A DNA stretch of 64,000 bases. Origin: Sciurus carolinensis (lineage: Eukaryota > Chordata > Mammalia > Rodentia > Sciuridae). Of this stretch, positions 47,181 to 58,410 are shown one piece after another. Within the stretch, counting starts at the first letter, position 1; every line of letters starts with the position of its first letter. Location: contig NC_062232.1 in assembly GCF_902686445.1 (NCBI RefSeq), positions 69,209,440 through 69,273,439 of the forward strand, read 5' to 3'. The position numbers and the translations under genes are program-made. Under the pieces are notes generated by a model. The model had not been told where the DNA came from. It was given only the letters and a program-made list of their open reading frames with translations, and searched no databases.

Positions 47181-48288
47181 ATGGGTTTGGAAATATCACG
47201 AAATCAGTCTGAAAAGATAATTCAAAAAGGAGGCATAAAAAATATGTTACAAGAAGGAGAAGGAGTGCTAGAAGAGATTGAGGAGGAGGTTAACTGGAGT
47301 AGCCAAGAACAGGAAGGAGGTTCTGAGGAGGAAGGAGATACTGGGAAGGAACTAGAAAATAAGCAAGTTAACATTGAAAAGTTGCTAAAGGGCAGGAAAG
47401 ACCATGAGATAATTACCCCCTCAGCTCCCCCTTATGATAAAAGGTGGGAAGACCCGACATTTTGTAAGCACTCTTGTCGGCCATGTTGTACTGGAGTCCC
47501 AAGTGTTAAACAGACCGGGGATCGCTGGGACCCTGTGGAAGGCCCATTAAGACTGTCCTGCCCAGTCTTGGCGGACAATCAGGAGCAGCAATTTCATCAG
47601 GCCCTAGAATTTAAAACAGTAAAAAATCTTAAAGAGGCAGTCACTGGTTATGGGCCCCAAGCTCCGTTTACCGTGAGTATGGTGGAATCCATCGCAACAC
47701 TTAATCTGACTCCTAGTGATTGGGCGAGTATGTGTCAAGAAGTTTTGCATGGTGGACAATATCTAATGTGGAAAGTAACCAATCAAGAGCTCTGTGCAGA
47801 GATGGCTCGTAGAAACGCAGCCACAGGTTTCCATCAACAAAACCTAGATATATTACTGGGACAAGGACTATATGCTGAACAACAGCAACAAATTATGTAT
47901 GATCCAGCAGTCTATCTTCAGATAGCTACCACCACGGTTAGAGCTTGGAAAACATTATAAGGTCGTGGGGACTTGCAAGGGCAATTATCCAAAGTTATAC
48001 AGGGCTCAAATGAACCTATGCAGAATTTGTAGACCGTCTGTTACAAACAGTAGGCAGAGTGTTTGGGGATTCAGAACAACCAATGCCTTTAATAAAACAG
48101 TTAGCATATGAACGAGCTAATAAATGGTGCAGGGAAGCAATTAGCCCATGGAAAAATAAGGATCTCAATACCTATTTAAAAATATGCAGAGATATTAATG
48201 AGTTAGCTATATAGGGTCAAGTACTAGCAGCTGCTGTCACTCAAGGAGTAGCTCAAGCTATGGGGGCCAAACCCAAAAGCTGTTTTTC
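47181..48288 (+). pseudogene. gag: ERV gag remnant
   Basis: Opens with ATG in good context (AAGATGGG) and Met-Gly, the myristoylation start of retroviral Gag, and runs 259 codons to TAA at 47958-47960. Residues 25-60 are strongly acidic. A PSAP late-domain motif lies at residues 80-83. From about residue 128 the betaretroviral capsid N-terminal domain is clear: FKTVKNLKEAVTGYGPQAPF at 144-163, then LTPSDW at 177-182 and GGQYLMWK at 191-198. Only about 25 residues precede the acidic stretch, so most of the matrix fold seems missing. After the stop, capsid C-terminal sequence continues with a frame change and another stop, including the major-homology-like stretch near 48000-48040, and ends at a KSCF that looks like the start of a zinc knuckle. 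Non-functional. Confidence 0.88.
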
Positions 48289-49074
48289 ATGAATAAAGAA
48301 AACAGCTCCAACACAAATGTCATCAGTTGCATGCCCAAGGCTATTAGTAATAAGACTGATTTTCATATCCATTGGTATGGCCATCGCCAGTCCTTCAAAA
48401 AGCCTATTACTTGGCCTCCTTTATGGGAAGCTTGTCAGCACCTAGGACATGATAAAAAGGTATCCAGTAATCTGGATTTTGGACCTTGGTATTTGCCTAG
48501 TCAGATATATATCACATTTCAAAGAACGGAAGATTTTATAGAAAATTTGGAATATAAAGGTAATTTCAACCCCTTATCCATTTGGTCCTTATGTGGGCCT
48601 AAGGCATGTATAGATAAAAGCCCCCTGGCTTTTGTAAAAGGAGGGTCTATAAGTAAAGGAAAGTGCACTGATCAAAAGGTTAATGGAGTTGATACTGAAA
48701 TATGTAGAGAGAGTGAAACAATTGTTTTTTCATGTACTCCTGTGTGCCTAACTCTCCCTTTCCTTTTTGTGACTTCTAATAAGAACTTCTCTAGAGAGTT
48801 ATTTTCACAGATTGCACAACAATGGACAGATAGATTCGACAAGCTGGTAACAAGGCTTCGACAGCAAATCCTCACCATAAATGCCACTAAGGTGGAAGTC
48901 AAACCAGGATAACTTATCACAGGAGCATTAGATAAACTAATACAACTTGGCACCAAATTTGGGGGACTCTTAAGTCCCACACTAATAAGCTTGGGTGTAC
49001 TTGTGTTAATTCTATTCTACATTTACAAACTCCTCAAAGCCAGTCAACAGACTCATAATGTGATCATAAAATAG
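48289..49074 (+). pseudogene. env: ERV env remnant
   Basis: An open frame of 207 codons (48289-48912) ends at TAA. The same frame resumes directly after it to TAG 49072-49074. Several N-glycosylation sequons (NSS near the start, NKT, NFS, NAT) suit an envelope ectodomain. After the internal stop comes a hydrophobic membrane-spanning stretch (about 48982-49029, Leu/Val/Ile-rich) and a short basic tail, as in a retroviral transmembrane subunit. I see no clear furin site, fusion peptide or CX6CC motif, and the signal peptide and much of the surface subunit are gone. The Met at 48289 is fortuitous, at the gag-env deletion joint. Position before the polypurine tract supports the env call; the exact env lineage is uncertain. 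Confidence 0.72.
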
Positions 49075-49290
49075 GCCATGGCCGCCCTTGAAGCGGGACA
49101 ATCTCCCAGTATATGGCTTAGTATGGTGGATTGGTAGTCAAAGACGGGTAACCATGGGAAAACACTGTACCAACCTAAGACAGAAGGGCCAAACCTGCTT
49201 TGGTATCCTTTAATGATGGGTAAGGACAGGATGTTGATTCCCGGGACCTAAGACAGACACGATCCCTGCAGTTTCATTTTCATTTCATAT
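49075..49290 (+). other. ERV 3' untranslated region
   Basis: About 215 bp between the env remnant and the polypurine tract, with no open frame of note. Confidence 0.6.
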
Positions 49291-49304
49291 AAGGAAGGGG
49301 GAGA
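49291..49304 (+). promoter_or_regulatory. polypurine tract
   Basis: AAGGAAGGGGGAGA directly abuts the TGTTGG start of the 3' LTR, the expected site of plus-strand priming. Confidence 0.93.
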
Positions 49305-49702
49305 TGTTGGGGGCTATGCCATATGGACTACGCCAAGATGGCGCCTGGCAGCCAGTCTGAAGTTGTTTTGATCACATCAGCGGTGAGGAAGTCAGTTAAC
49401 ATAAACACACCCAGGTGTTTTATCATTGGTCGTATTCAATTAAGTCCATGCACACAATGCATGCACATGTGTTCCCAAGTGCTCCTGTTTGTGCCTGCTC
49501 GTTTTGACCTTTACCGTGATAGGACAGCTAGCTTCTTGCCTGATATTCGCTTAACTAGCGATGACCCTACTCTTCACTTCCTGGAGGGGATATAAGCCGG
49601 CTCTCCTCGAGCGCCGGTTTTTCTGGGTTCCTGAATCATCAATAAACCATTTCAAATTCAAGAGTCTCGCTACTCGTTTGTCTCCCACGCCAAACGGCGT
49701 CA
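49305..49702 (+). repeat. 3' LTR of the ERV
   Basis: 398 bp, same ends as the 5' LTR. TATA box TATAA at 49591-49595 and intact polyadenylation signal AATAAA at 49641-49646. The YY1-type CCAAGATGGCGCC is retained, despite roughly 10 percent divergence between the LTRs. The open frame 49323-49595 mirrors that in the 5' LTR and is an LTR artefact. Confidence 0.94.
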
Positions 49703-49708
49703 AAAATG

Positions 49709-50605
49709 GAAATGTATTTATCCTAGAATTGCAAATACAGATGTGTTATTATATTTACTTTAGATATAATGATAGCAATATTAATATTAATAACTATAAT
49801 AAAATCAGCAATTAATCTAATGGCAGTTGTCACTAAGTCCTTATTATATACTAATACACACATGCAAAAAATTATTGCAATTGATATAGTTAGTTGAATA
49901 TGCTACATACCTATATGACAAGATATCCTATTATCAAAATAAGTTAACTATCTATATTTTGTTATTTTAATGAGAATACTGCAGTTCAAATTAAGTGCAC
50001 ATCAAAAATAATTTTAAAGTAGAGTTGTCTTTTTGATTTGGTAAGGCATAAAGCTATCATTTGTCTAAGTATGGATTGCTGGAAGTCATTTTTGATGGTA
50101 GTGTTTTTATTTAACACGTAACCACTCTGAAGTGTATTTGTAACAATATTACTATAGTCAATACATTCACAAGTAAAACCATGACAACCCAATAAAAATA
50201 ATGAGATTTCCACAGATATCAGCATGGAAGGGCAATCTTTCATAATAACAGACAATCTTGATTAAAGAACAAAAAATTGTTTAAAAAAGTAAATTAGCAC
50301 ACAAAAAGTAACTTTTTCTTCATTCCAAGAAGCAATAGTGAGTTCTTGTTGAATTATAGTCTACATTTTTCTTTTACTGTAAATGGCACAAAAGTAATCT
50401 TTATTTGGGAATTTATACAGCACAGAGGCTAGAATATAATTTTCTCGATAACTGCCAAAAACTGAATGCCTTCCAAGTTACCTAGAGAATTCTTAGAATT
50501 TTCTCACCCATCTAACCACAACCCTAATTCCAAAGCAATTCTATGTGTTAAGAAGAGTATGGTCATGTAATTATCACACTTCTCATTGCTCTAGAGGAGA
50601 AATTT
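49709..50605. other. unannotated interval
   Basis: AT-rich. The reverse open frame 49986-50255 has no recognisable domain. Confidence 0.4.
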
Positions 50606-51045
50606 TAAGAAAATATCTGCCTATTATTTGACCTCTATCACTTCAGTATCAACTATCACTACAAGTCTACTTGTTCACAAGGTTTCAGCTTCACTCTCTT
50701 CCATTTTTCTTGAACACACAAAGCTTGCATTAAAATTTTGCCTGGTTAACTCCTTGTAATTAAAAATTCAGCTGTACTGTAGCCTCCTCATAACTTTCTC
50801 CCTTTGAAAACCTACTTCGGGAGTCCTATAGTTCCTATGTCTCTCTAAATATGATTCTGTTTTATTGTTTCCTATAGTTTATGAAATCATCATGATTTTT
50901 TTCTTTTTGACTGCTTGTATCCTTCAAGAATGTGATTTCCATGAGTGAAAATAGCATATCTGTCTCAATCAATATTGTATGGCCACTATATAAAATAGAG
51001 CTTTTAAGAGATGCTCAATAAATAATCACTGAATTAATGATTGAT
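50606..51045 (+). repeat. L2-type LINE 3' end, decayed
   Basis: TTGACCTCTATCACTTCAGT, AAGAATGTGATTTCCATGAG and GAGATGCTCAATAAATAATC with a final ACTGAATTAATGATTG match the order and terminal repeat of L2 3' ends. Confidence 0.55.
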
Positions 51046-52103
51046 AACTTTACATGTAGACTATTGTGAAGATTTTTAAGATGAGAAAAATATTTGCAGA
51101 CAAGAGACTAGTTAGACAGCTATTGGAGAAATAATGAGGCCCTGAATTAATTTAATTTCTCAGGAAACTTATAGAAGTACAAATATTTTAGGATACTGAA
51201 ATAGATAGAATGAATGAAGAAACTTTGATTTTTTTCTAAGAGTTGAACTCAATTGTTAAATGGCCTTACTGAGTGAATAACTGTACCAAAATGCTGCAAC
51301 ATTGAGTAATGAATAAATTTGTATTTGCTATGTGTCAGATTTATATGTGGAGCCGAGTTTTGCCCAATGTTAATCAGTAAAGTTGAATATATAATCATCT
51401 TCTCTTAGATTGTATATACATATATTTATATATATCGACATAAACATGTATATGTATGCATATATGTAATTTAACATTATATATGCTTGACCAATTATAT
51501 ATAATTTCTGATTACATATGTGTATATATATGCATATAAGTAAATGTGTAAATATATGTATATTAATATATACACACAATTCATGTGATTTACTATAAAG
51601 AATTGGTTTATATGTTTATGGAGAGTGAGAAATACAAGATCTGCTTTTAGTAAGTTCCATATCTAGGATGACCAATAGGATAGTTCTAGTCTAAGTTTAA
51701 GAATGAATGCTGAGTAGACTGATATTCCAACTTGAAGAGAAAATTATTTTTTCCTTAGGCTTTCATGCTTTTGAGGTCTTCAAAGATTTTATGAGGCCTA
51801 TTCACTGCTTTATGGTAACATGCTTTATGCAGCCCCCTGAATCAAAATTTAATTTCATACAGAAACAGCCTCACATATAAGCACATAAAGTGTTTAACCA
51901 AATATCTGGACACCTTGTCATCTAGTCAAGATGACACATAAAATGAGTCATTCAATCTCTGAACCTGCTTTTCTGTGAATTCCCTCAAATTCTGCCCTGT
52001 CACATGATATAGATGCAATAAATGTTACCACTATCTTAAATAATACATTTTTATTTGTATTATGTTCATTATCATCTATAAAGTGAGAGCAAGTAACATC
52101 TCT
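51046..52103. other. unannotated interval with AT microsatellite
   Basis: 51405-51580 is a degenerate TATA/CATA/TGTA dinucleotide-type region. The reverse open frame there is low-complexity. Nothing else recognised. Confidence 0.5.
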
Positions 52104-52322
52104 TTTTTGTTGTTTTTCTTTTTTTGGGTTCCCAAGATTGAACTCAGGAGCACTTGGCCACTGAGCCACATCCCCAGTCCTATTTTTTACTTTATTTAAA
52201 GACAGGATCTCACTGAGTTGCTTAGCACCTTGCTTTTGCTGAGGCTGTCGTTGAACTCGCGATCCTTCTGTCTTAGCCTCCTGAGCCACTGGGATTACAG
52301 ACATGTGCCATAGTGCCCGGCA
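52104..52322 (-). repeat. B1-dID dimeric SINE, reverse
   Basis: T-rich tail, antisense ID half (CAAGATTGAACTCAGGAGCA ... CACATCCCCAGTCC), then antisense B1 half (AAAGACAGGATCTCACTGAG ... TGGGATTACAGACATGTGCC). Flanks CAAGTAACATC and CAAGTCACACC suggest an aged target duplication. The reverse open frame 51948-52328 crosses it and is not a gene. Confidence 0.94.
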
Positions 52323-55077
52323 AGTCACACCTTTTGCGAGTTAAAAAAGAAAATGCATACACAATGGTTGGCAATATCCTTGACAAAAATTAAGTACTCA
52401 AGAATTTTAGGGAGTAATATTAGTGTTATTTTTATTACAAGCATTATCTTTTTTTCATGATTATCCTGTAATAAAGGAGAAAACTGAAGAAAAAGTATTG
52501 AGAAATAAGGTAACAGAAAGTTTTCAAGAAAAACATACACAATAGACTCATGTTGTGTAATTGAGCAAATGTGGATTCATCTCTTATTGAATGATTCCCA
52601 CAAATGCATTTATTCTATATAATCTACATTTCTCAGAGAGGTTAAGTCAATTTCTTTTTTGGTCTCAATATAATAAAGCACTAGAATTAGGTGGCCCATA
52701 GCATATATGCTTTTTAACATTGTTACTTTAGTCATTTATGTTCTTGGTTTATAAAACAACAAAGCTATTATTTGCTATAAGCATCAGATATGCTTATTCC
52801 ACACAACGTGATACCAAAACTTAGTGCCTCACCTTATTATTTCAGGAAGAAAAATGGAGGACTCAAAATATTTCTAACAATATTTTGGTTATTATTAGAG
52901 ATGTGCCTTGGTTATTCTTATTTAGGCTCATTGATTTGATGATACCTATTTTCAAAATATTGGTGTTTTAAATTTCATTTTAGTTTGCAATGCTTAATTA
53001 TATTAATGTCAATGCCGAGTTTGATAATTATATGTGGTAAATGAAAATTCTTTTCAAGAAAAGGATAAAGCTGAAGAAAGCTTTAATTACAGAGACTTTT
53101 TCATTGACATTGAGCATAGACTATTCTATTAGAAATACAGGTAGAATCACAATATTTTGTGGTTTCAAATATCTGTACCACTACTCCATAATTACATGTG
53201 ATACATTTATGTAATATCAAGATCATAACATTTTCTGTTAAGAAAAATGTATTCATTACCAAAGCACTTTTATAGAAAAATGCTAAACATTTTATGCTTT
53301 CTAATTCCAGCAGTGTGCAATGTAATGTATCTTGTACCAAATGAGATAGTTTCAAGCTGTCTCTAATAGAAGTACCTTATCATGAACACTACATAAAATG
53401 GTAATATAATAACATTGATTGGGTTAGTTTAAAATCATTTTAAAATGTCCTATCAAATATGTATATAAAAATTTAAAATATTTTAAAGAATTACTACCTG
53501 ATTAGTGAGGTGGAAATTAACTTTTCCAACTCATAAATATAGTTTAAGTTTAGTAACAATTTTCCAAAGCATACAATATGAATTGTGGAAAGAAATTAAC
53601 TTTCCATTGGAGAAATTAGACAAACACTATCTCAGGCAGGTGATCAAGGTCAACATAAACAATGGCAAGCTACATTAATAATACATACCTTTGATACATT
53701 ACCAGAACAGAACTTCGTCTCAGTGATCTTTCTTCCAAAAACCTGTAACTTTTAAAAAAGAGAAAAATATTAAATGAACTAAAATTGAGGAACACTTCAC
53801 ATAGCACCTGTGGATACCCCTCAAAACTATTAAGTTTATCACAAACAAGTCTTATATATTGTCACTCTATAGAAGAGGATAAATTAATGTAGCATGATTT
53901 TCCATATGAGTTACTCCCTCAAAAAAAGTGTATTAGGGGAATGCTGAGTAAAACTTAATAAAGTATGTATTTTAGTTAATAATGATATGTCAGTGTTGGC
54001 TTAGTAGAGAAAAATATACAAAATAATTTAAAATATTAATCATAGGGGAAACTTGACTAGGAAGTCTCTTGAAATTTAACAGTTTATTAAAATATAGACT
54101 ATTATAAAATAAGAATAAATATTGAATATTTTAAAATATTCTGTCAATTTTGATACCTGATAAAGATCTCTCATTTCTTGGAAACTGAAGAATGCCTTGT
54201 TCTCTTTTTGATGAAGGACAAAAAAGTGTAGTCCAATTTATTTTAGGATGCTAGAACAAAATTGATTAGGATTCAGAATGTATTTGACAATACGGTTCAT
54301 AAAATTAAAGTTAAACAGATGCAAGAAAACTAATTTCAAAGTTAAATATTCAGACTGAAATTAAAGGCAGAAATGTAATACTGGATATGGCTGAGATGTA
54401 AAATTTCAAAAGGTGGGAAAAACAACTGGGAGAGATGAATGCCTAGCAGAGCCACTGGTTAAAGTAACCTCTGTTTTTGAAGTTGGCTATTGCTGTAGCC
54501 TTAGCACTGAAGTACTCTAATATTCCTTATCAATATTCTCAAGGATAATGCAGGTCAAAATTGCTAAGGAAAAAATTCATATATTCCAAATGTTCATTGA
54601 TGGGTTCAAATTATTTTAGGGGTAAAACTAAGATTAAACAAAACCTGATTGAAGTAGTAAGGAAACAAGCATGATAACAATACTAAATGAATAGAAATGA
54701 GGTATGGAGACAAAACAGAAGCCAAATATAAAACACAAAACAATGACATTTGGTGTACATTTTATTTTATTTCTCAAAAGAACAATTATATGTTTTCAGT
54801 ATTCTCAACAATATCTTTGTCAGTTAAGTATACACCACACATTTGCACAAAATGAACAGAATTTCCAGAATAATGGAGAAAGGACCTCTGAATTTCTACT
54901 TTACCATATTAGCAATAAAGACCCTAGGAAAAAAGTCAAAAAACTTATTAATAACAGTGCAAATTAGCCAAAGATGCAAAAAACTATGAGGGGTGTTCAT
55001 GTAAGAAAAATGGTTAAATTTTGGTAAAAATAGAGATTGCTTGGGCATTTCAGCATCTGGTCCTCTTCAGCTTCATG
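52323..55077. other. unannotated AT-rich DNA
   Basis: About 2.7 kb with no recognised repeat family or gene. Open frames at 52325-52540, 53101-53355 (reverse) and 54704-54967 (forward) show no motif and AT-driven composition. Confidence 0.4.
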
Positions 55078-55081
55078 GTAG

Positions 55082-55534
55082 TGTAAGAGTTGCTCAGACC
55101 AAAGGACATGAGAAAGTTAAATGGTAGGAGAGGGTTAACTAAAAAAGTCAGAAAATGGCCCAGAAAAGATAATGTAACCCCCACCTGCATTTTGTTGTGG
55201 TTTTGTGACTAAAACAGATAAGGAACTGAGCTCTGGAGCTAATCCTGTGTAAACATCACCAAATTGCTAGTAAATCAGGAGTTAACCTTGAATAAACATC
55301 ACCAAATTGCTGGTAAAACCATAAATTTGCCCACCCTAGAAAACTGCAAAAAACTGCTTGTTTGCTTGCCGTTATAAAAGGCCGCTGTACTTTGGCTCGG
55401 GGCTCTCTGCCTCTGTCCTGCTGTAAGGACATGTAGTGGGCCCCAGCATGCTTGGACAATAAACCCTGTGCGTGTTGCATGAGAAGGTCTCTTGGAGTCT
55501 TCCTTTGCGGGCGGTGGGTGCCGCGACCCTAACA
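55082..55534 (+). mobile_element. solo LTR, gammaretroviral (ERV1) type
   Basis: 453 bp, TGTAAGAG...CCCTAACA, flanked by GTAG at 55078-55081 and 55535-55538 (perfect 4-bp duplication). Promoter TATAAAAG at 55373-55380, polyadenylation signal AATAAA at 55458-55463, then a GC-rich U5 (GCGGGCGGTGGGTGCCGCGA). U3 contains two direct copies of a roughly 43-bp unit ending AAACATCACCAAATTGCT[A/G]G (about 55232-55318), resembling an enhancer-type duplication. Reverse open frames at 55256-55599 are inside it. Confidence 0.94.
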
Positions 55535-55538
55535 GTAG

Positions 55539-56235
55539 AATAGTAAACCCACAGCCCTATAATCAAAACAGTCATGGAAAATAGTATCTTCATAATCACT
55601 GAATGGGGTCATATGGGTCCAAAGTTTTCTCAATGCATCATTGACAGAGTATGTTGACAATTCTGTCAAGGATCTAGAGCCACACTCTTTTACTTTGTTT
55701 TCACATGGACTGACTCAAAGTTTGTTCTTTGATAATAGATTTCTCTCTAAGTTGTTTTTCATAAAATGTCAGTAGCAATTGTTTAATATGAAGTGCTCAT
55801 TAAAATTGGGGCAAATAAGAAGTCAATCAAGAAACTTAAAAGGAAAAGCTGGGGAATCAGATGTTTACTGAGGGTTTTAAGAAGACCTGGCCTATTTGGG
55901 GGAATCTAGTATGCTTTGCATATGCCTAGGGTGGTGCTTATGCCAAGGAAAGAGCTGAGAAGGCCCTTATCCTTCCCCTTTGGCTGAACTTAGGACTCTG
56001 TACCAGGAGAAAGTAAAGACAAAGGTAGAGTTATACATTGCATGTCAAAGTATTGCAATTAGGCCCCAATGGGCACATAAAGGTCTTGGCAAATGCTGGG
56101 AGCCTTATTGGTTAGGTTAGTTAAGGAAATCTCTGCCCAATAATTAGCTAACCACGAAGGTAACTAAGCATTCACTTTAATGGTCACAAATGACCAAGAA
56201 TACAGACTTGAGAAGTGTTTCAGGAAAGTCATTGG
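55539..56235. other. unannotated interval
   Basis: No repeat or gene recognised; composition is more mixed than the regional average. Confidence 0.4.
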
Positions 56236-56248
56236 AAGATTCCATTAG

Positions 56249-56370
56249 AGGGACTGCAGTTGTAGCTCAGTGGTAGAACACTTGCCTAACTGGATTTGAT
56301 CCTCAGCACCACATAAAATAAATAAATAAAGTTATTGTGTCTATCTGCAACTAAAAATTGTTTAAAAAGA
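56249..56370 (+). repeat. ID-type SINE, internally shortened
   Basis: GGGACTGCAGTTGTAGCTCA, a shortened middle (TTGCCTAACTGGATTTGATC), then CTCAGCACCACATAAAATAA and the tail. Target duplication AAGATTCCATTAG (56236-56248) and AAGATTCTATTAG (56371-56383), 12 of 13. About 15-20 bases of the usual anticodon-side region are missing. Confidence 0.94.
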
Positions 56371-57294
56371 AAGATTCTATTAGAACAAAAACAAATTCTG
56401 AGGGAAATATCTGATTTCCAAAGTTGCCGCATTATATAATATCAAATGTTCATTTTTCAGTAAAATATTATAAGATACATAATTAAAAGTGAAAATTTGG
56501 TTCCACATAAAGAAAAATGAAAATTCATTTCACATGGAGGAATAAGTTTTCAATAGACACTCCCCTTGAAAATTCCCAGTGTTTAACTTGCTAACGCAAG
56601 AACTTTAAATTGCTTATTTTAAATATGTTTAAAAAACAAGAGGACAAAGTATGTAAAGATTTTAAAGGGAGTATAAGAACAATATCTCACTAATATAATA
56701 TAAAAATATCAAGAAAGAATTTTAAAAGAGAAAAATAGGACTAATTAATTTGTAAATTAAAATAGCAGAAATAAAAATATATTATGGTCTCTAAGAGCAC
56801 ATTTGAGCAGGTAGAAGAAAAGGTCAACAAACTAAAAAAAAAAGTCAAATGAGATTATTCAGTTTGAAGAACAGGAAGCAAAAATAAAGAAAATAAATGA
56901 AAAGAGTTTATGAGACCTGTGGGATATCACGAAATATACTGATATAATAATAATGAAGAAAGAGGGAAAAGGAAAAAAAAATATATTAAGAAATGAAAAC
57001 CAGTAACTTTTTCCTTTTTATGAAAAATTGTAATCTACACATCAATGGAGCTCAACAAACTCTACGTAGTATAAACTCAATGAGATCTATACCAAAAAAA
57101 ATCATAGTTAACTATCATAAAACAGAATCTTGAAAGGGACAAGAAAGTTGTGACTTCTGTGTGAGCCTTCTCAATAAGATTAACAACTGATTTTTCACCT
57201 GAGAACTTGGAGGCATATTCAGAGTAATGAAAGAAAGACTATCAAATAATCATTCCATATCCATCAAAAATTAACCTTCTAAAAATGAAGTAGA

Positions 57295-57430
57295 GGGCCA
57301 GGGTGTGGCTCAGTGATAAGTGTTTTCTACAATGCATGAGGCCCTTGGTTCAATCTCCAGTTCCACAAAAAACAAACAAACAAAAAAACTAAATAAATAA
57401 AAATTTAAAAAAACAAACAAAAACAAAATT
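57295..57430 (+). repeat. ID-type SINE inside the old L1
   Basis: GGGCCAGGGTGTGGCTCAGT, TTGGTTCAATCTCCAGTTCC and an AAAC-rich tail. Target duplication AAAATGAAGTAGA / AAAATTAAGTAGA (12 of 13) lies in L1 ORF1 sequence, so the SINE is younger than the L1. Confidence 0.92.
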
Positions 57431-57864
57431 AAAATTAAGTAGATGTTAAAATGTTATCACACAGAAACAGAGTTTGTCACTACCATATCATACCACAGAA
57501 AAATTAAAGGGAATCCTTTCAGTCTGAAATGAAAAGATCTTATAATATAATTTCAATCATCATAAATAAAGAACACTAGTAAATGTAAATACACAGGTAA
57601 ATATAAGAGATATTACGGATTTTAAACTCTTTTTTCACTTATATAGTTAAAAATCACTACATACAGCAACAATTATAAAATTATTGAGTGGCTTTTAATA
57701 TGTAATAATCTAATTTTATAATAACAATATAAGGAATGGGTGAGGGAAGGAAGTTTTAAACAGCTAAGTTTCTGTGCACTACTGAAATTAAGCTGATTTA
57801 ATACAAACTAGATAATTTAAAGTTAAAATTGTGATTATAATCTCCCAGGCAAAATCCAAGAAAC

Positions 57865-58410
57865 TTTTTTATATCTGTTGTAACACATTATCTATAATAC
57901 AGTGGCCTAAAACAGCACAAACTTTTAATCTTATATTCCTGTAGCTCAAAAGTGGTTAATAGGTTATATTGCAATAAATTACAATATTGGAAAGGCTGAA
58001 TTCTTTTTAGAAATTCTAGGGGAGAATCCATCTTTTGGTGTTTCTATTTTAAAGAAGCTACCCATATTTTTAACTAATGATCCTCTTTACCTTCATAGCC
58101 AGCAACAGTGACACTGAATTTTTTGTACCATCACATTTTCTCCTACTTACCTACCTACCTCTATCAAGGATCTTTGTCATTGTACTGGGGCTATCCAGGT
58201 AATTAATAATTATTTTGACATCTTAATCTACATATTTTAAGCTTTCTGAATTTGTGTATGTTGTAGATTTATAATTTTAGATTTTATAGTTTTAAGTTTA
58301 AAATCTTAATCATGCTTGCAAAGTCATCTTACCATGTAAGATATTCCCTAGTTCTAGGGACTAAGATATGGATATCTTTCAACGAACTATTTTTCTGCCT
58401 GCCATATGCA
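57865..58410 (-). mobile_element. MLT1-type LTR inside the old L1
   Basis: TCTGTTGTAACACATTATCT, ACAGTGGCCTAAAACAGCAC, TTCTAGGGGAGAATCCATCT and TCTTTGTCATTGTACTGGGG follow the antisense order of an MLT1 LTR, separating ORF1-side from ORF2-side L1 sequence. Ends not resolved to the base. Confidence 0.65.

Larger units (their letters stand above)
46300..49702 (+). mobile_element. class II (betaretrovirus-like) ERV lacking pro and pol
   Basis: A 3,403-bp provirus in LTR, leader, gag, env, LTR order. Both LTRs, the polypurine tract and the target duplication are present. The gag capsid sequence is betaretrovirus-like. Protease, reverse transcriptase, RNase H and integrase are absent: the gag remnant ends around the first cysteines expected of nucleocapsid (about 48285), and env-like sequence follows at once. 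Both coding remnants carry stops. It cannot move by itself. It could be a private deletion or a member of a short family copied by enzymes of a relative, and this window alone cannot decide which. Confidence 0.92.
46294..49708 (+). repeat. target-site duplication bracketing the ERV
   Basis: AAAATG at 46294-46299 and again at 49703-49708, a perfect 6-bp direct repeat exactly abutting the two LTR ends. Six bases is the size usual for betaretrovirus-like (class II) integrases. It shows that both outer edges are original and that internal losses did not involve them. Confidence 0.95.

Noticed and set aside
48672..48980. Reverse-strand open frame of 102 codons within the ERV
   Set aside because: Antisense shadow of the env remnant; no start context or family resemblance.
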